Assembly: GCA_904391375.1 (NCBI GenBank)
Contig: CAJFMF010000003.1
Location: 1 to 37,745, forward strand
Direction: 5' to 3'
DNA length: 37,745 bases
Source of the DNA: Candidatus Gallimonas faecavium
GTDB taxonomy: Bacteria > Bacillota > Clostridia > Christensenellales > Borkfalkiaceae
Below the pieces are notes generated by a model that was not told the origin of the DNA, did no database searches, and saw only the letters and a list, made by a program, of their open reading frames with translations. Positions 11,942 through 19,164 of this stretch are shown here, in pieces (position 1 is the first letter of the stretch; each line of letters starts with the position of its first letter). A program made the position numbers and the translations under genes.

Positions 11942-12316
11942 ATGAGCGAATGGGGAAAAGCGGTGCGGGAAGTTGCCCTTTCCGCGGTGGTCTGCGTCAT
12001 CTTTTATCTGATTGCAACGGCGCTCGCCGCCGTGTTCGTGCGCGCCTATGCCCCGGCAGACGGCGCCGTTCTCGCCGTCAACTGGGTCATCAAATGCGCG
12101 GGCGCCTTTCTCTTTCCGCTGCTCTTCGTCCGCCGCGGCCGCGCCGTTTTCAAGGGCATCGCCGCGGGGATCCTCGCCGCCGTTCTTGCTATGCTGCTCT
12201 TCGCCGCCATCGGCGGCGGGTTCCGCATCAATGCCTTCTTCCTCGTCGAATTGCTCGTCTGCGGCGCCCTCGGCGGCCTCGGCGCGCTGGTCGGGACTGC
12301 CCTGCGCAGGGAATAA
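11942..12316 (+). CDS. Small four-helix membrane protein, TIGR04086-like
   Basis: A 124-residue, strongly hydrophobic protein with four predicted membrane helices (about 10-34, 41-63, 69-91, 96-119) and short basic loops. Position directly after yajC and before the SCIFF genes, size and topology fit the TIGR04086 family of clostridial membrane proteins, whose function is unknown; the assignment rests mainly on context. The start ATG follows the T run of the yajC terminator, and its only ribosome-site candidate (GGGGG) lies in the hairpin arm. Expression therefore probably depends on readthrough, and an unfolded or melted hairpin. Confidence 0.75.
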   Translation: MSEWGKAVREVALSAVVCVIFYLIATALAAVFVRAYAPADGAVLAVNWVIKCAGAFLFPLLFVRRGRAVFKGIAAGILAAVLAMLLFAAIGGGFRINAFFLVELLVCGALGGLGALVGTALRRE

Positions 12317-12403
12317 TCCCTTTCGGAAGGAATGTCCCGTCCGAGACGGCCGCGCGGATCGGCGCAAAATTTCGGGAACTTTTGTGATTTTTTTCATTTT
12401 TAC

Positions 12404-12432
12404 TTGCAAAATTCCGTAAAGCGTTGTATAAT
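12404..12432 (+). promoter_or_regulatory. scfA promoter
   Basis: TTGCAA (12404-12409) and TATAAT (12427-12432) are 17 bases apart, with an AT-rich upstream stretch (12381-12403) that could act as an UP element. The scfA start lies 27 bases after the -10 box. Confidence 0.88.
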
Positions 12433-12459
12433 GGAAAAAAAGAAGACAGGAGAAATGAT

Positions 12460-12612
12460 ATGATCCGTACGATTGCAAAACCTCAGGCAAAGAAAGTCAC
12501 GGGCTGCGGGGAATGCAGAAGCACCTGCCAGTCCGCCTGCAAGACGAGCTGCACCGTAGGCAACCAGTCCTGCGAGCGCGTGACGAGAGAAGAGAAGATC
12601 GAGAGAAGATAA
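12460..12612 (+). CDS. scfA: Six-cysteine peptide SCIFF precursor
   Basis: A 50-residue ribosomal peptide precursor of the SCIFF family (six cysteines in forty-five residues). The cysteines are at 16, 19, 23, 27, 31 and 38 in the segment GCGECRSTCQSACKTSC...NQSCE, with a basic N-terminal leader (MIRTIAKPQAKK). It is modified by the radical SAM enzyme ScfB, which in the family makes a Cys-to-Thr thioether bridge; the final role of the peptide is unknown. ATG 12460 has a good AGGAG site seven bases upstream; an in-frame upstream start at 12424 overlaps the promoter and is rejected. A terminator follows, before scfB, which should give much more peptide than enzyme. Confidence 0.96.
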   Translation: MIRTIAKPQAKKVTGCGECRSTCQSACKTSCTVGNQSCERVTREEKIERR

Positions 12613-12632
12613 CAACCGTTTGGTGAAACGGG

Positions 12633-12680
12633 GAGCGGCGCCGGCGGCGCTGCTCTTTGTTTTGCGCTTTTTTTATTTTT
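12633..12680 (+). terminator. Attenuating terminator between scfA and scfB
   Basis: GAGCGGCGCC pairs with GGCGCTGCTC (one G-U pair) across a 3-base loop, followed by a long T-rich stretch that runs right up to the scfB ATG at 12681. It should end most scfA transcripts and let only readthrough reach the maturase gene. Confidence 0.85.
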
Positions 12681-13988
12681 ATGGTACACGTATTTCATTA
12701 TCACGGACATCACTATGTCTACGATACGGGCAGCGGGGCGCTGCACGAGTGCGACGAAAAGACCGCGAAGTATCTCGCGGGCGAGGAGGCCGAGTTCACG
12801 GACGAGGAGCTCAAGGCGACGCTCGCGGACATCGAGGGGCTCAAGGACGCGGGACTGCTCTATGCGGAGGAAGCCAAGGTCGCGCCGGTGAAGTCGCATG
12901 AACTGAAGGCGCTCTGCATTCACATCTGCCACGACTGCAACCTGCGCTGCAAGTACTGTTTTGCGGACGAGGGCGCCTATCACGCCGCGCGCGAGATGAT
13001 GCGTCTCGAGACGGCAAAAAAGGCCATTGATTTTCTCATTGCGAACAGCGGCGCGCGCAAGGTGCTGGAAGTGGACTTCTTCGGCGGCGAGCCGCTCATG
13101 AACCTTGACGTCATCAAGGAGACGGTCGCCTATGCCAAGGAAGAGGCGGCAAAGCGCGGCAAGCGCTTTCTGTTCACGACCACGACCAACGGGCTTTTGC
13201 TCAACGACGACGCCATCGACTTTCTCAACCGCGAGATGGAGAACGTCGTGCTTTCCCTGGACGGAAGAAAGGAAGTGCATGACGCCGTGCGCAAGACAAT
13301 CTCGGGAAAGGGCAGTTTTGACGCGGTCATCGACAAGATCAAGAAGTTCGTCGAGATCCGCGGCGACAAGAACTACTATGTGCGCGGCACGTTCACGGCG
13401 AAGAACCTGGATTTCTCCAAGGACGTGCTCTTCCTCGCCGATCAGGGCTTCCGGTCGCTCTCCGTCGAGCCAGTCGTCACGGACATTCCCGACCTTCAGA
13501 TCAAAGAGGAGCACCTGCCCGTCATCGAGGCGGAGTATGAAAAGCTCTGCGACGAGTACATCCGCCGCGAAGCGGAGGGGAAGGGCTTTTCCTTCTTCCA
13601 CTTCCACATCGATCTCGAGGGCGGCCCCTGCCTGCAAAAGCGCGTCTCGGCGTGCGGTGCGGGGAACGAGTATCTCTCCGTCGTGCCAAACGGCGACATC
13701 TATCCCTGCCACCAGTTCGCGGGCGACGCGAAGTGGCGCATGGGCAATGTCTATGAGGGCGTCATCGATCCGCAGATCCGCAATCTGTTTGCGACGTCCA
13801 GCCTCTTCACGCGCGAGAAATGCGGCGATTGTTTTGCCAAGTTCATCTGCTCGGGCGGATGCAGCGCGAACAACTATCACTACAACGGCGACATCAACAA
13901 ACCCTATGAAATGACCTGCGCCATGATGAAAAAACGCATCGAATGTGCGATGCACGTCCTTGCCGAGCGCAAGTCCCGCGAAAATTAA
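12681..13988 (+). CDS. scfB: Thioether cross-link-forming SCIFF peptide maturase (radical SAM/SPASM)
   Basis: ScfB is the radical SAM enzyme that installs the thioether bridge in ScfA. The 435-residue protein has an N-terminal peptide-binding (RRE-like) region (about 1-75), the radical SAM cluster motif C86-NLR-C90-KY-C93, the FFGGEPLMN motif, and a C-terminal SPASM domain with Cys-rich segments (CGAGNEY...YPCHQFAGD...CGDCFAKFICSGGC...MTC) for two extra Fe-S clusters. ATG 12681 fits the family N terminus but has no Shine-Dalgarno, only a T-rich run; TTG at 12657 is the alternative. A terminator separates it from scfA. Confidence 0.96.
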   Translation: MVHVFHYHGHHYVYDTGSGALHECDEKTAKYLAGEEAEFTDEELKATLADIEGLKDAGLLYAEEAKVAPVKSHELKALCIHICHDCNLRCKYCFADEGAYHAAREMMRLETAKKAIDFLIANSGARKVLEVDFFGGEPLMNLDVIKETVAYAKEEAAKRGKRFLFTTTTNGLLLNDDAIDFLNREMENVVLSLDGRKEVHDAVRKTISGKGSFDAVIDKIKKFVEIRGDKNYYVRGTFTAKNLDFSKDVLFLADQGFRSLSVEPVVTDIPDLQIKEEHLPVIEAEYEKLCDEYIRREAEGKGFSFFHFHIDLEGGPCLQKRVSACGAGNEYLSVVPNGDIYPCHQFAGDAKWRMGNVYEGVIDPQIRNLFATSSLFTREKCGDCFAKFICSGGCSANNYHYNGDINKPYEMTCAMMKKRIECAMHVLAERKSREN

Positions 13989-14019
13989 ACAAAAAATACG
14001 AAAAGCGGCGCGTTTCGGC

Positions 14020-14048
14020 TTGACGGAACGGCCCTTTTTCTATATAAT
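14020..14048 (+). promoter_or_regulatory. secD-secF promoter
   Basis: TTGACG (14020-14025) and TATAAT (14043-14048) are 17 bases apart. The predicted leader to the secD start is about 80 nt. Confidence 0.88.
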
Positions 14049-14136
14049 GAGAGGAGCGAGAATTTTCCGAAAGAGCATTTTGGAATACTTTACGGAAGCG
14101 ATCCGTTGATTCCCGTTCGCAATACAGGAGGAGGCA

Positions 14137-15642
14137 ATGAGCAAGAAAAAATCGGTGGTTCTGTTGGTGATTTACACCCTTCTGATCGCCGCTTTGTGCT
14201 TTATTTGTACCGTTTCGTTTTCCTACGGAACGGACAACTTGTACACGTTCAGCTCCGTCATGCGCATGATGGAGAAGGACGCCGACCTCGGGATCGCATA
14301 CGGCGCAAATGCCGATGCGGGTACCTATCTGGGCGGCGGCTATTCTGCCGTGTACTATCCCGAGGGCGTCATCTCCGCCAAGGAGTTTGACGACAACACC
14401 GACGGCATGAGCGAGGACGAGGCCGCGCAGTACGCTGCGGACTACGTCCGCTATCCCGACGAGAACGGTTCCGTGTATCTGGAAAAAGGCGTTGCCTGCG
14501 ACGACAACGGCGCCGTTCTGGACAGCTTCCGCACGGCATTCGACGCGGCGCTTGCGACGGTCACGGCACGCTATGCCGGACTCAGAGCGGACGGCGCGCG
14601 CGTGGAGTCGGTGGGGGACTACGCCATCGGCGTGTTCCTGCCCGCCATGATGGACGGCGAGTACACGGCGATCAGCGTGTTTGCCTACACGGGCGAGCTC
14701 TCCATCCGCGCCGGTTCGGACGAGGCGTCGGCGACCGACGTCTTCACCATCCGTCCCGGACAGACCATCCGCGACTATGTGAAGAAGATCACGTCGCGCT
14801 CGGCGGGGGATACGGCTTACGTCGAATTCACCTTCACCGACGCCGGCAGAGAGGCCCTCAAGACGGCCACGGCCGGTGCGGCGGATACCGCGGTCACGCT
14901 CTTCTTCAACGTCGGCGAGACCAACGTCATCCAGCTCTCCGTCAGCGAGGTCTATGACCAGAACACTCTCTACATCAGCGGCAGCTACACCGCCGAGACG
15001 GCAAACACCGTCGCGGTGCTCTTCTCCACGGCGCTCGACGGCACCGCGGAAGATCTGACGCTCACGCCCGCCGACGCCTACTTCCATTCGGCGCTCTACG
15101 GCAGCAACACGCTCGTCATGCTCTATATCGCATTCGGCGTGTTCTTCGTGGCAATGATGGCATTCTTCTTCGCGCGCTATCGCCGCCTCGGGTTTGTCCA
15201 TCTCTATACCTATCTTCTGTTCCTGTTCGCCATGATCCTGTGCGGCTGGTCCATCCCGTTCCTCTATCTGAGCGTGGAGACCTTCCTCGCCTTCCTGCTC
15301 ACGTCCGTCCTGCTCTGCTTCTCCAATGCAGTCTCGTTCGAGAGCGCGCGCAAGGAATATGCGCTCGGCAAGACCATGACGTCCTCCGTGAAGACGGGCT
15401 ACAAAAAGTGCTTCTGGAAACTCTTTGACCTGCACATCGTCGTGGCGGTCATCGGGTTCCTCGTGTACGCGATCGCGCTCACCGGCCTGCAGACGGCTGG
15501 ATTCGTCCTCGGCCTGGGCGCCGCATTCTCGGGCATCGCGACCCTCCTCGTCAACCGCTTCGGTTGGGCGGTCATGATGGGTACGTCCAAGAAGCCCGGC
15601 AAGTTCTGCAACTTCAAGCGGGAGGAAGTGGAAGATGAGTAA
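14137..15642 (+). CDS. secD: Divergent SecD-like protein translocase subunit
   Basis: SecD is the half of the SecDF complex that helps pull exported proteins across the membrane using the proton gradient. The 501-residue protein has TM1 (about 8-28), a large extracytoplasmic region with the SecD-like segment VEFTFTDAGREALKTAT (about 229-245), and a five-helix C-terminal bundle from about 325. Its last half aligns by eye with SecD (ARKEYALGKTMTSSVKTGYKKCFWKLFD). However, the proton-path aspartate of the D-x-N motif in TM4 is replaced (C394-F-S-N397). The GLDLxGG start motif and LGxDSI are also absent. GGAGGAGG precedes the start. It overlaps secF by eight bases. Confidence 0.82.
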   Translation: MSKKKSVVLLVIYTLLIAALCFICTVSFSYGTDNLYTFSSVMRMMEKDADLGIAYGANADAGTYLGGGYSAVYYPEGVISAKEFDDNTDGMSEDEAAQYAADYVRYPDENGSVYLEKGVACDDNGAVLDSFRTAFDAALATVTARYAGLRADGARVESVGDYAIGVFLPAMMDGEYTAISVFAYTGELSIRAGSDEASATDVFTIRPGQTIRDYVKKITSRSAGDTAYVEFTFTDAGREALKTATAGAADTAVTLFFNVGETNVIQLSVSEVYDQNTLYISGSYTAETANTVAVLFSTALDGTAEDLTLTPADAYFHSALYGSNTLVMLYIAFGVFFVAMMAFFFARYRRLGFVHLYTYLLFLFAMILCGWSIPFLYLSVETFLAFLLTSVLLCFSNAVSFESARKEYALGKTMTSSVKTGYKKCFWKLFDLHIVVAVIGFLVYAIALTGLQTAGFVLGLGAAFSGIATLLVNRFGWAVMMGTSKKPGKFCNFKREEVEDE

Positions 15643-16672
15643 CAAGCGTTTGAATCTGCTTCCCGTCTGGGCGGCCGTGTCTGCCGTCATCATCCTCGCG
15701 GGAATCGTCCTCATGGCTCTGCTCGGTTTCAACGTGGCGCTCGACCGCCCCGAGAGCAAGGTCTTTGATGTCCACTACAACGTTGTGGTCGACCTCAACG
15801 AAGAGAGCAAGGCGTCCCTGGAGCGCTACTGCGAACAGGCATTCGCCGATGCGGGCATCGTCTATTCCGACGTCGCAACGCTGGACGGCCAGAGCGATCC
15901 CGTCTCTCTCGATCAGGGTTCCTTCTCGCAGACGGGCAATGACTTCCTGCTGCGCTATACCTTCGGCGCCGATGTCTCCGATGCCTCCCTCGCTGCCGCC
16001 AAGACGGCGGTGGAAGCGTCCATCGCGGGCGATGAGGCCTTCCTCCTTCCCGCCGAGACGTACGTCTCCTTCGACACCTATTCGCTTCAGCCCATGAACG
16101 AGTCCGTCTGGAGAGGCGCCGTCGCCGTGGCGGTCGCCGCCATCGTCGCGCTCATCTATGTCGCCATCCGCTTCGGGCTGGGCAGCGCGCTCACCGGCCT
16201 TGTCGCCTGTGTCAACGATGCCTTCCTGACGCTCGCCGTATTCGCCATCGCGCGCATTCCCGTCTACACCTTCGCGCCCATGCTGTATGCCGCCATTGCT
16301 GCCGTCGTCTCGGCGGTGTTCTGGCTCATCCGCTGCATGAAACTGCGCGACGACGCCAAAGAGCCCTCCGCCGGTGCGGTCTCCGCAGAGGAGAGCCTCG
16401 CAGGCGTCTGCAAGGCGACGGACAAGCTCGTCTGGATCGCCGCAGGCGTCACGCTGGCACTCATCGTCGTCTGCGCGCTCTGCACCATGATGACGGGCGC
16501 CGCGGCCGTGTTCGCGGGAGCGCTCGTTCCCGTGGCGGCAGGCCTGTATTCCTCCATGCTGCTCGCACCCGCGCTTCATGTCAAGGTCAAGGCGCACTTC
16601 GACGCGATCAAGCGCAAGCACGCGCGCTACGAGGGCAAGAAGAAGACGGCAAAGGCGAACGCCGAGGACTGA
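15635..16672 (+). CDS. secF: Divergent SecF-like protein translocase subunit
   Basis: A 345-residue partner of the upstream SecD-like protein. TM1 is at about 12-32, then an extracytoplasmic domain (about 40-155), then a C-terminal helix bundle. IAIRF-like (VAIRFGLGSALTGLVACVNDAFLTLA, about 176-201) matches the SecF AHDxxITLG region with His changed to Asn and the Asp kept. The SecF GYSxNDxxVxxDRIRE motif, which carries the second proton-path aspartate, is here AAVVSAVFWLIRCMK (about 222-236) with no acidic residue. The C-terminal tail is basic. Its ATG overlaps the secD stop (ATGAGTAA) and has GGAGGAAG upstream. A terminator follows. Confidence 0.8.
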   Translation: MSNKRLNLLPVWAAVSAVIILAGIVLMALLGFNVALDRPESKVFDVHYNVVVDLNEESKASLERYCEQAFADAGIVYSDVATLDGQSDPVSLDQGSFSQTGNDFLLRYTFGADVSDASLAAAKTAVEASIAGDEAFLLPAETYVSFDTYSLQPMNESVWRGAVAVAVAAIVALIYVAIRFGLGSALTGLVACVNDAFLTLAVFAIARIPVYTFAPMLYAAIAAVVSAVFWLIRCMKLRDDAKEPSAGAVSAEESLAGVCKATDKLVWIAAGVTLALIVVCALCTMMTGAAAVFAGALVPVAAGLYSSMLLAPALHVKVKAHFDAIKRKHARYEGKKKTAKANAED

Positions 16673-16740
16673 TCGGACGATCGCCCGGAACAAAACGTGC
16701 GCATTCCTGAAAACAGGAAAAAATGATATGAGACCTTCGG

Positions 16741-16776
16741 GCGGCGGGAGATATCCCGCCGCTCTTTCTGTGTTTT
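16741..16776 (+). terminator. Intrinsic terminator after secF
   Basis: GCGGCGGGA pairs perfectly with TCCCGCCGC around a 4-base loop (GATA), followed by a T-rich run (TCTTTCTGTGTTTT). It lies about 70 bases after the secF stop. Confidence 0.85.
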
Positions 16777-16800
16777 CGCGCGCAAAGGTGCAAAAATATT

Positions 16801-16830
16801 TTGCAAAAAACGCATATTTTGTGGTATAAT
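16801..16830 (+). promoter_or_regulatory. recJ-rsh promoter
   Basis: TTGCAA (16801-16806) and TATAAT (16825-16830) are 18 bases apart. The recJ start lies 35 bases after the -10 box. It should drive recJ, rsh, the MBL hydrolase and hemZ, which are packed without gaps. Confidence 0.87.
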
Positions 16831-16865
16831 AGAAAAAACACACAATTCGGGAACGATCGGAAGCC

Positions 16866-19163
16866 ATGAAAAAACTCGTGCATGAATTTGAACTTACCCC
16901 CGCGCAGGAAGCGGAGGGGAGGAAGTGCGCCGCAGAGCTGGGGATAACCCTGACGACGGCGCGGATTTTGTATGCGCGCGGCATGGACACGGCGGAGAAG
17001 ATGCGTTCCTTCCTGCACCCGAGCCGAAAGCATTTCCTCTCGCCCTTTCTCATGAAGGGGATGAAGGAGGCGGTTGCGCTTCTGCGGCAGGCGAAAGAGG
17101 AGGAGTGGCGCGTTGCGCTCTTCGGCGACTATGACGCGGACGGGATCGGCGCGCTTGCCGTGCTCTCCCGCGCATTGCGGGTGTTCGGGATCGAACCCTA
17201 TCTCTATGTCCCCGAGCGCAGCGAGGGGTACGGTATGAGCATTGCCGCGCTCGACAAGATTTTCGACGAGTTCATGCCCGATCTCATCGTCACGGTGGAC
17301 TGCGGAATCTCCAACGCGGAGGAAGTCGCCTACGCGCAGGAGCAGGGGGCGTACGTCATCGTGACCGACCACCACGAGCTGCCCGACCGTCTTCCCGACT
17401 GCATTACGATCAACCCCAAATTCGACGACGACTATCCCTATGACAACCTCTGCGGGGCGGGCGTGGCGTTCAAGCTCGCCACGGCGCTGTTGGGCGAGGA
17501 GGCGGAGCAGTTCGTCGACTTTGCGGCGCTCTCCACGGTGGCGGACAGCGTTCCGCTGCTCGGGGAGAACCGCGACATCGTGGCGGAGGGACTTCGGCGC
17601 ATCGAAAAGCACCCGCGGCCCGCATTTTCCGCGCTTTTGGGAAAGACGGGCGAGACGACGGCGCAGACGCTTGCCTTTTCCGTCGCGCCCCGCATCAATG
17701 CCGCGGGCCGGATGGGGGACGCCCACGCCGCGCTCGATCTCTTTACGACGGAAAATCCCGAGGCGATTGCCGCGCTTGCGGAAAAGCTCAATCTGTACAA
17801 TGCGGAGCGCCAGCGCGCCTGTGACGAACTGTATGCGCAGGCCGTGGCACAGGTGCGGCGCGAGGGGGCGTTCGACCCCGTCGTCATGCTCGCCGCGGAC
17901 AACTGGAACGCGGGCTTTGTGGGCATCGTGGCGGCGCGCATCGCCGAGGAGTTCTCCCGTCCCGCGCTGCTGTTTGTCCGCCGCGGCGATATGCTGCGCG
18001 GGAGTGCGCGCAGCGTGGAGGGCGTGAACATTTTCGAGGCGCTCAAGAGCTGTTCGGAGTACATCGAGGAATTCGGCGGACACTCTCAGGCCGCGGGCGT
18101 CAACGTGCGTGCCGATCGGTTTGACGATCTCAAGCGCGCGCTGGGGGAGTACATCGTCCGTCACTACACGCGCGACGACCTCGCCGCAAAGCTCTACGTC
18201 GTGGGCGAAGGGGAGAACCATATGCGCGTCGCGCACGAGCTTGCCATGCTCGAACCCTTCGGCATCGGAAACCGCCGCCCGCTCTTCACGATGGAGATCG
18301 GAGAAGCGGACGCCGGTCCCGTCAAGCCGCTCTCGCCCCATGTCTCGCTGCACGCGGGCGGGCTCGATCTCATGTATTTCAGCGGCGCAAAAGATCTGAA
18401 ATTTCTGCGCAGCGACCTCAGAAAGACCATCGTCTACGAATACAACCTCTCCACCTTCCGCGGGCGGGAGTACCTGAAGGGCTTCGTGCGCGCGGTATTG
18501 CCTGCGGGCGGCCGCGGCGCCGCGCCCGAGATCTTTGAAAACACGCTCCTCGCTCTGCGCGGCGTCCCCGTGCAGGCGGACGCCGCCACGGCGGAACTGG
18601 ACGCCTTTCTCGCAGAGCGGCGCGCCGCCTGTCCGTACGGCCTGTGCGCCGTGTGCTACGACGTCGCCTCGCTCGCCGACTTCCCTTCGCTTGCGGGCCT
18701 GCCCGCCGACGTGTTCCGTCTCTCGGGCGGGAACTGCGAGAACGTGGTGCTCATTGCCCCCGATCCCGGGTGCGATCTTTCGGGCTATCGCGACGTGGTC
18801 TTTCTCGAGACGCCTCCCGCGCTCGCCGTAAAGACGGGCAAGGCGCAGGTGCGCGTCAACGGAGACCTCAGCGGGAAACACGCGCTCCGCGAACTTTCCT
18901 GCGTGCGGGAGGAGATGCTCGCCGTCTTTCAGGCAATGCGCACGCAGGCGGCGCGCGTGACGGGGGAGACCTATGCTGCCGCGGCAAAATCCTGCGACGG
19001 GTTAGGGTTTTCGCTGGAACAATTTGCGTTTGCACTGGCCGTGTTTGAAGAACTCGGCCTGGTATCGTTAAAGGGCGGACGGCTGAACATCGTCCGCGGG
19101 AAAAAGACGGAGCTCTCCGCCTCGCCGCTCTATTGCGCCGTGGAGAAGCTCAAGGAGGAATGA
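16866..19163 (+). CDS. recJ: Single-stranded-DNA-specific exonuclease RecJ
   Basis: RecJ is a 5'-3' exonuclease for single-stranded DNA used in recombination and repair. The 765-residue protein has the DHH phosphoesterase motifs: GDYDADGIGA (about 87-96), VDCGISNAEE (about 144-153) and VTDHHELPD (DHH 168-170), then CGAGVAFKLA, the DHHA1 motif EFGGHSQAAGVNV near residue 400, an OB-fold region, and a long C-terminal extension typical of Bacillota RecJ. The start at 16866 has GGAAG upstream. The next gene starts one base after its stop, with the ribosome site AAGGAGGAA inside recJ. An apt gene, commonly found next, is absent. Confidence 0.96.
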   Translation: MKKLVHEFELTPAQEAEGRKCAAELGITLTTARILYARGMDTAEKMRSFLHPSRKHFLSPFLMKGMKEAVALLRQAKEEEWRVALFGDYDADGIGALAVLSRALRVFGIEPYLYVPERSEGYGMSIAALDKIFDEFMPDLIVTVDCGISNAEEVAYAQEQGAYVIVTDHHELPDRLPDCITINPKFDDDYPYDNLCGAGVAFKLATALLGEEAEQFVDFAALSTVADSVPLLGENRDIVAEGLRRIEKHPRPAFSALLGKTGETTAQTLAFSVAPRINAAGRMGDAHAALDLFTTENPEAIAALAEKLNLYNAERQRACDELYAQAVAQVRREGAFDPVVMLAADNWNAGFVGIVAARIAEEFSRPALLFVRRGDMLRGSARSVEGVNIFEALKSCSEYIEEFGGHSQAAGVNVRADRFDDLKRALGEYIVRHYTRDDLAAKLYVVGEGENHMRVAHELAMLEPFGIGNRRPLFTMEIGEADAGPVKPLSPHVSLHAGGLDLMYFSGAKDLKFLRSDLRKTIVYEYNLSTFRGREYLKGFVRAVLPAGGRGAAPEIFENTLLALRGVPVQADAATAELDAFLAERRAACPYGLCAVCYDVASLADFPSLAGLPADVFRLSGGNCENVVLIAPDPGCDLSGYRDVVFLETPPALAVKTGKAQVRVNGDLSGKHALRELSCVREEMLAVFQAMRTQAARVTGETYAAAAKSCDGLGFSLEQFAFALAVFEELGLVSLKGGRLNIVRGKKTELSASPLYCAVEKLKEE

Positions 19164-19164
19164 G

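Noticed and set aside
16608-18881. 757-residue open frame on the minus strand across recJ
   Set aside because: Antisense shadow of recJ; the recJ protein has complete catalytic motifs.
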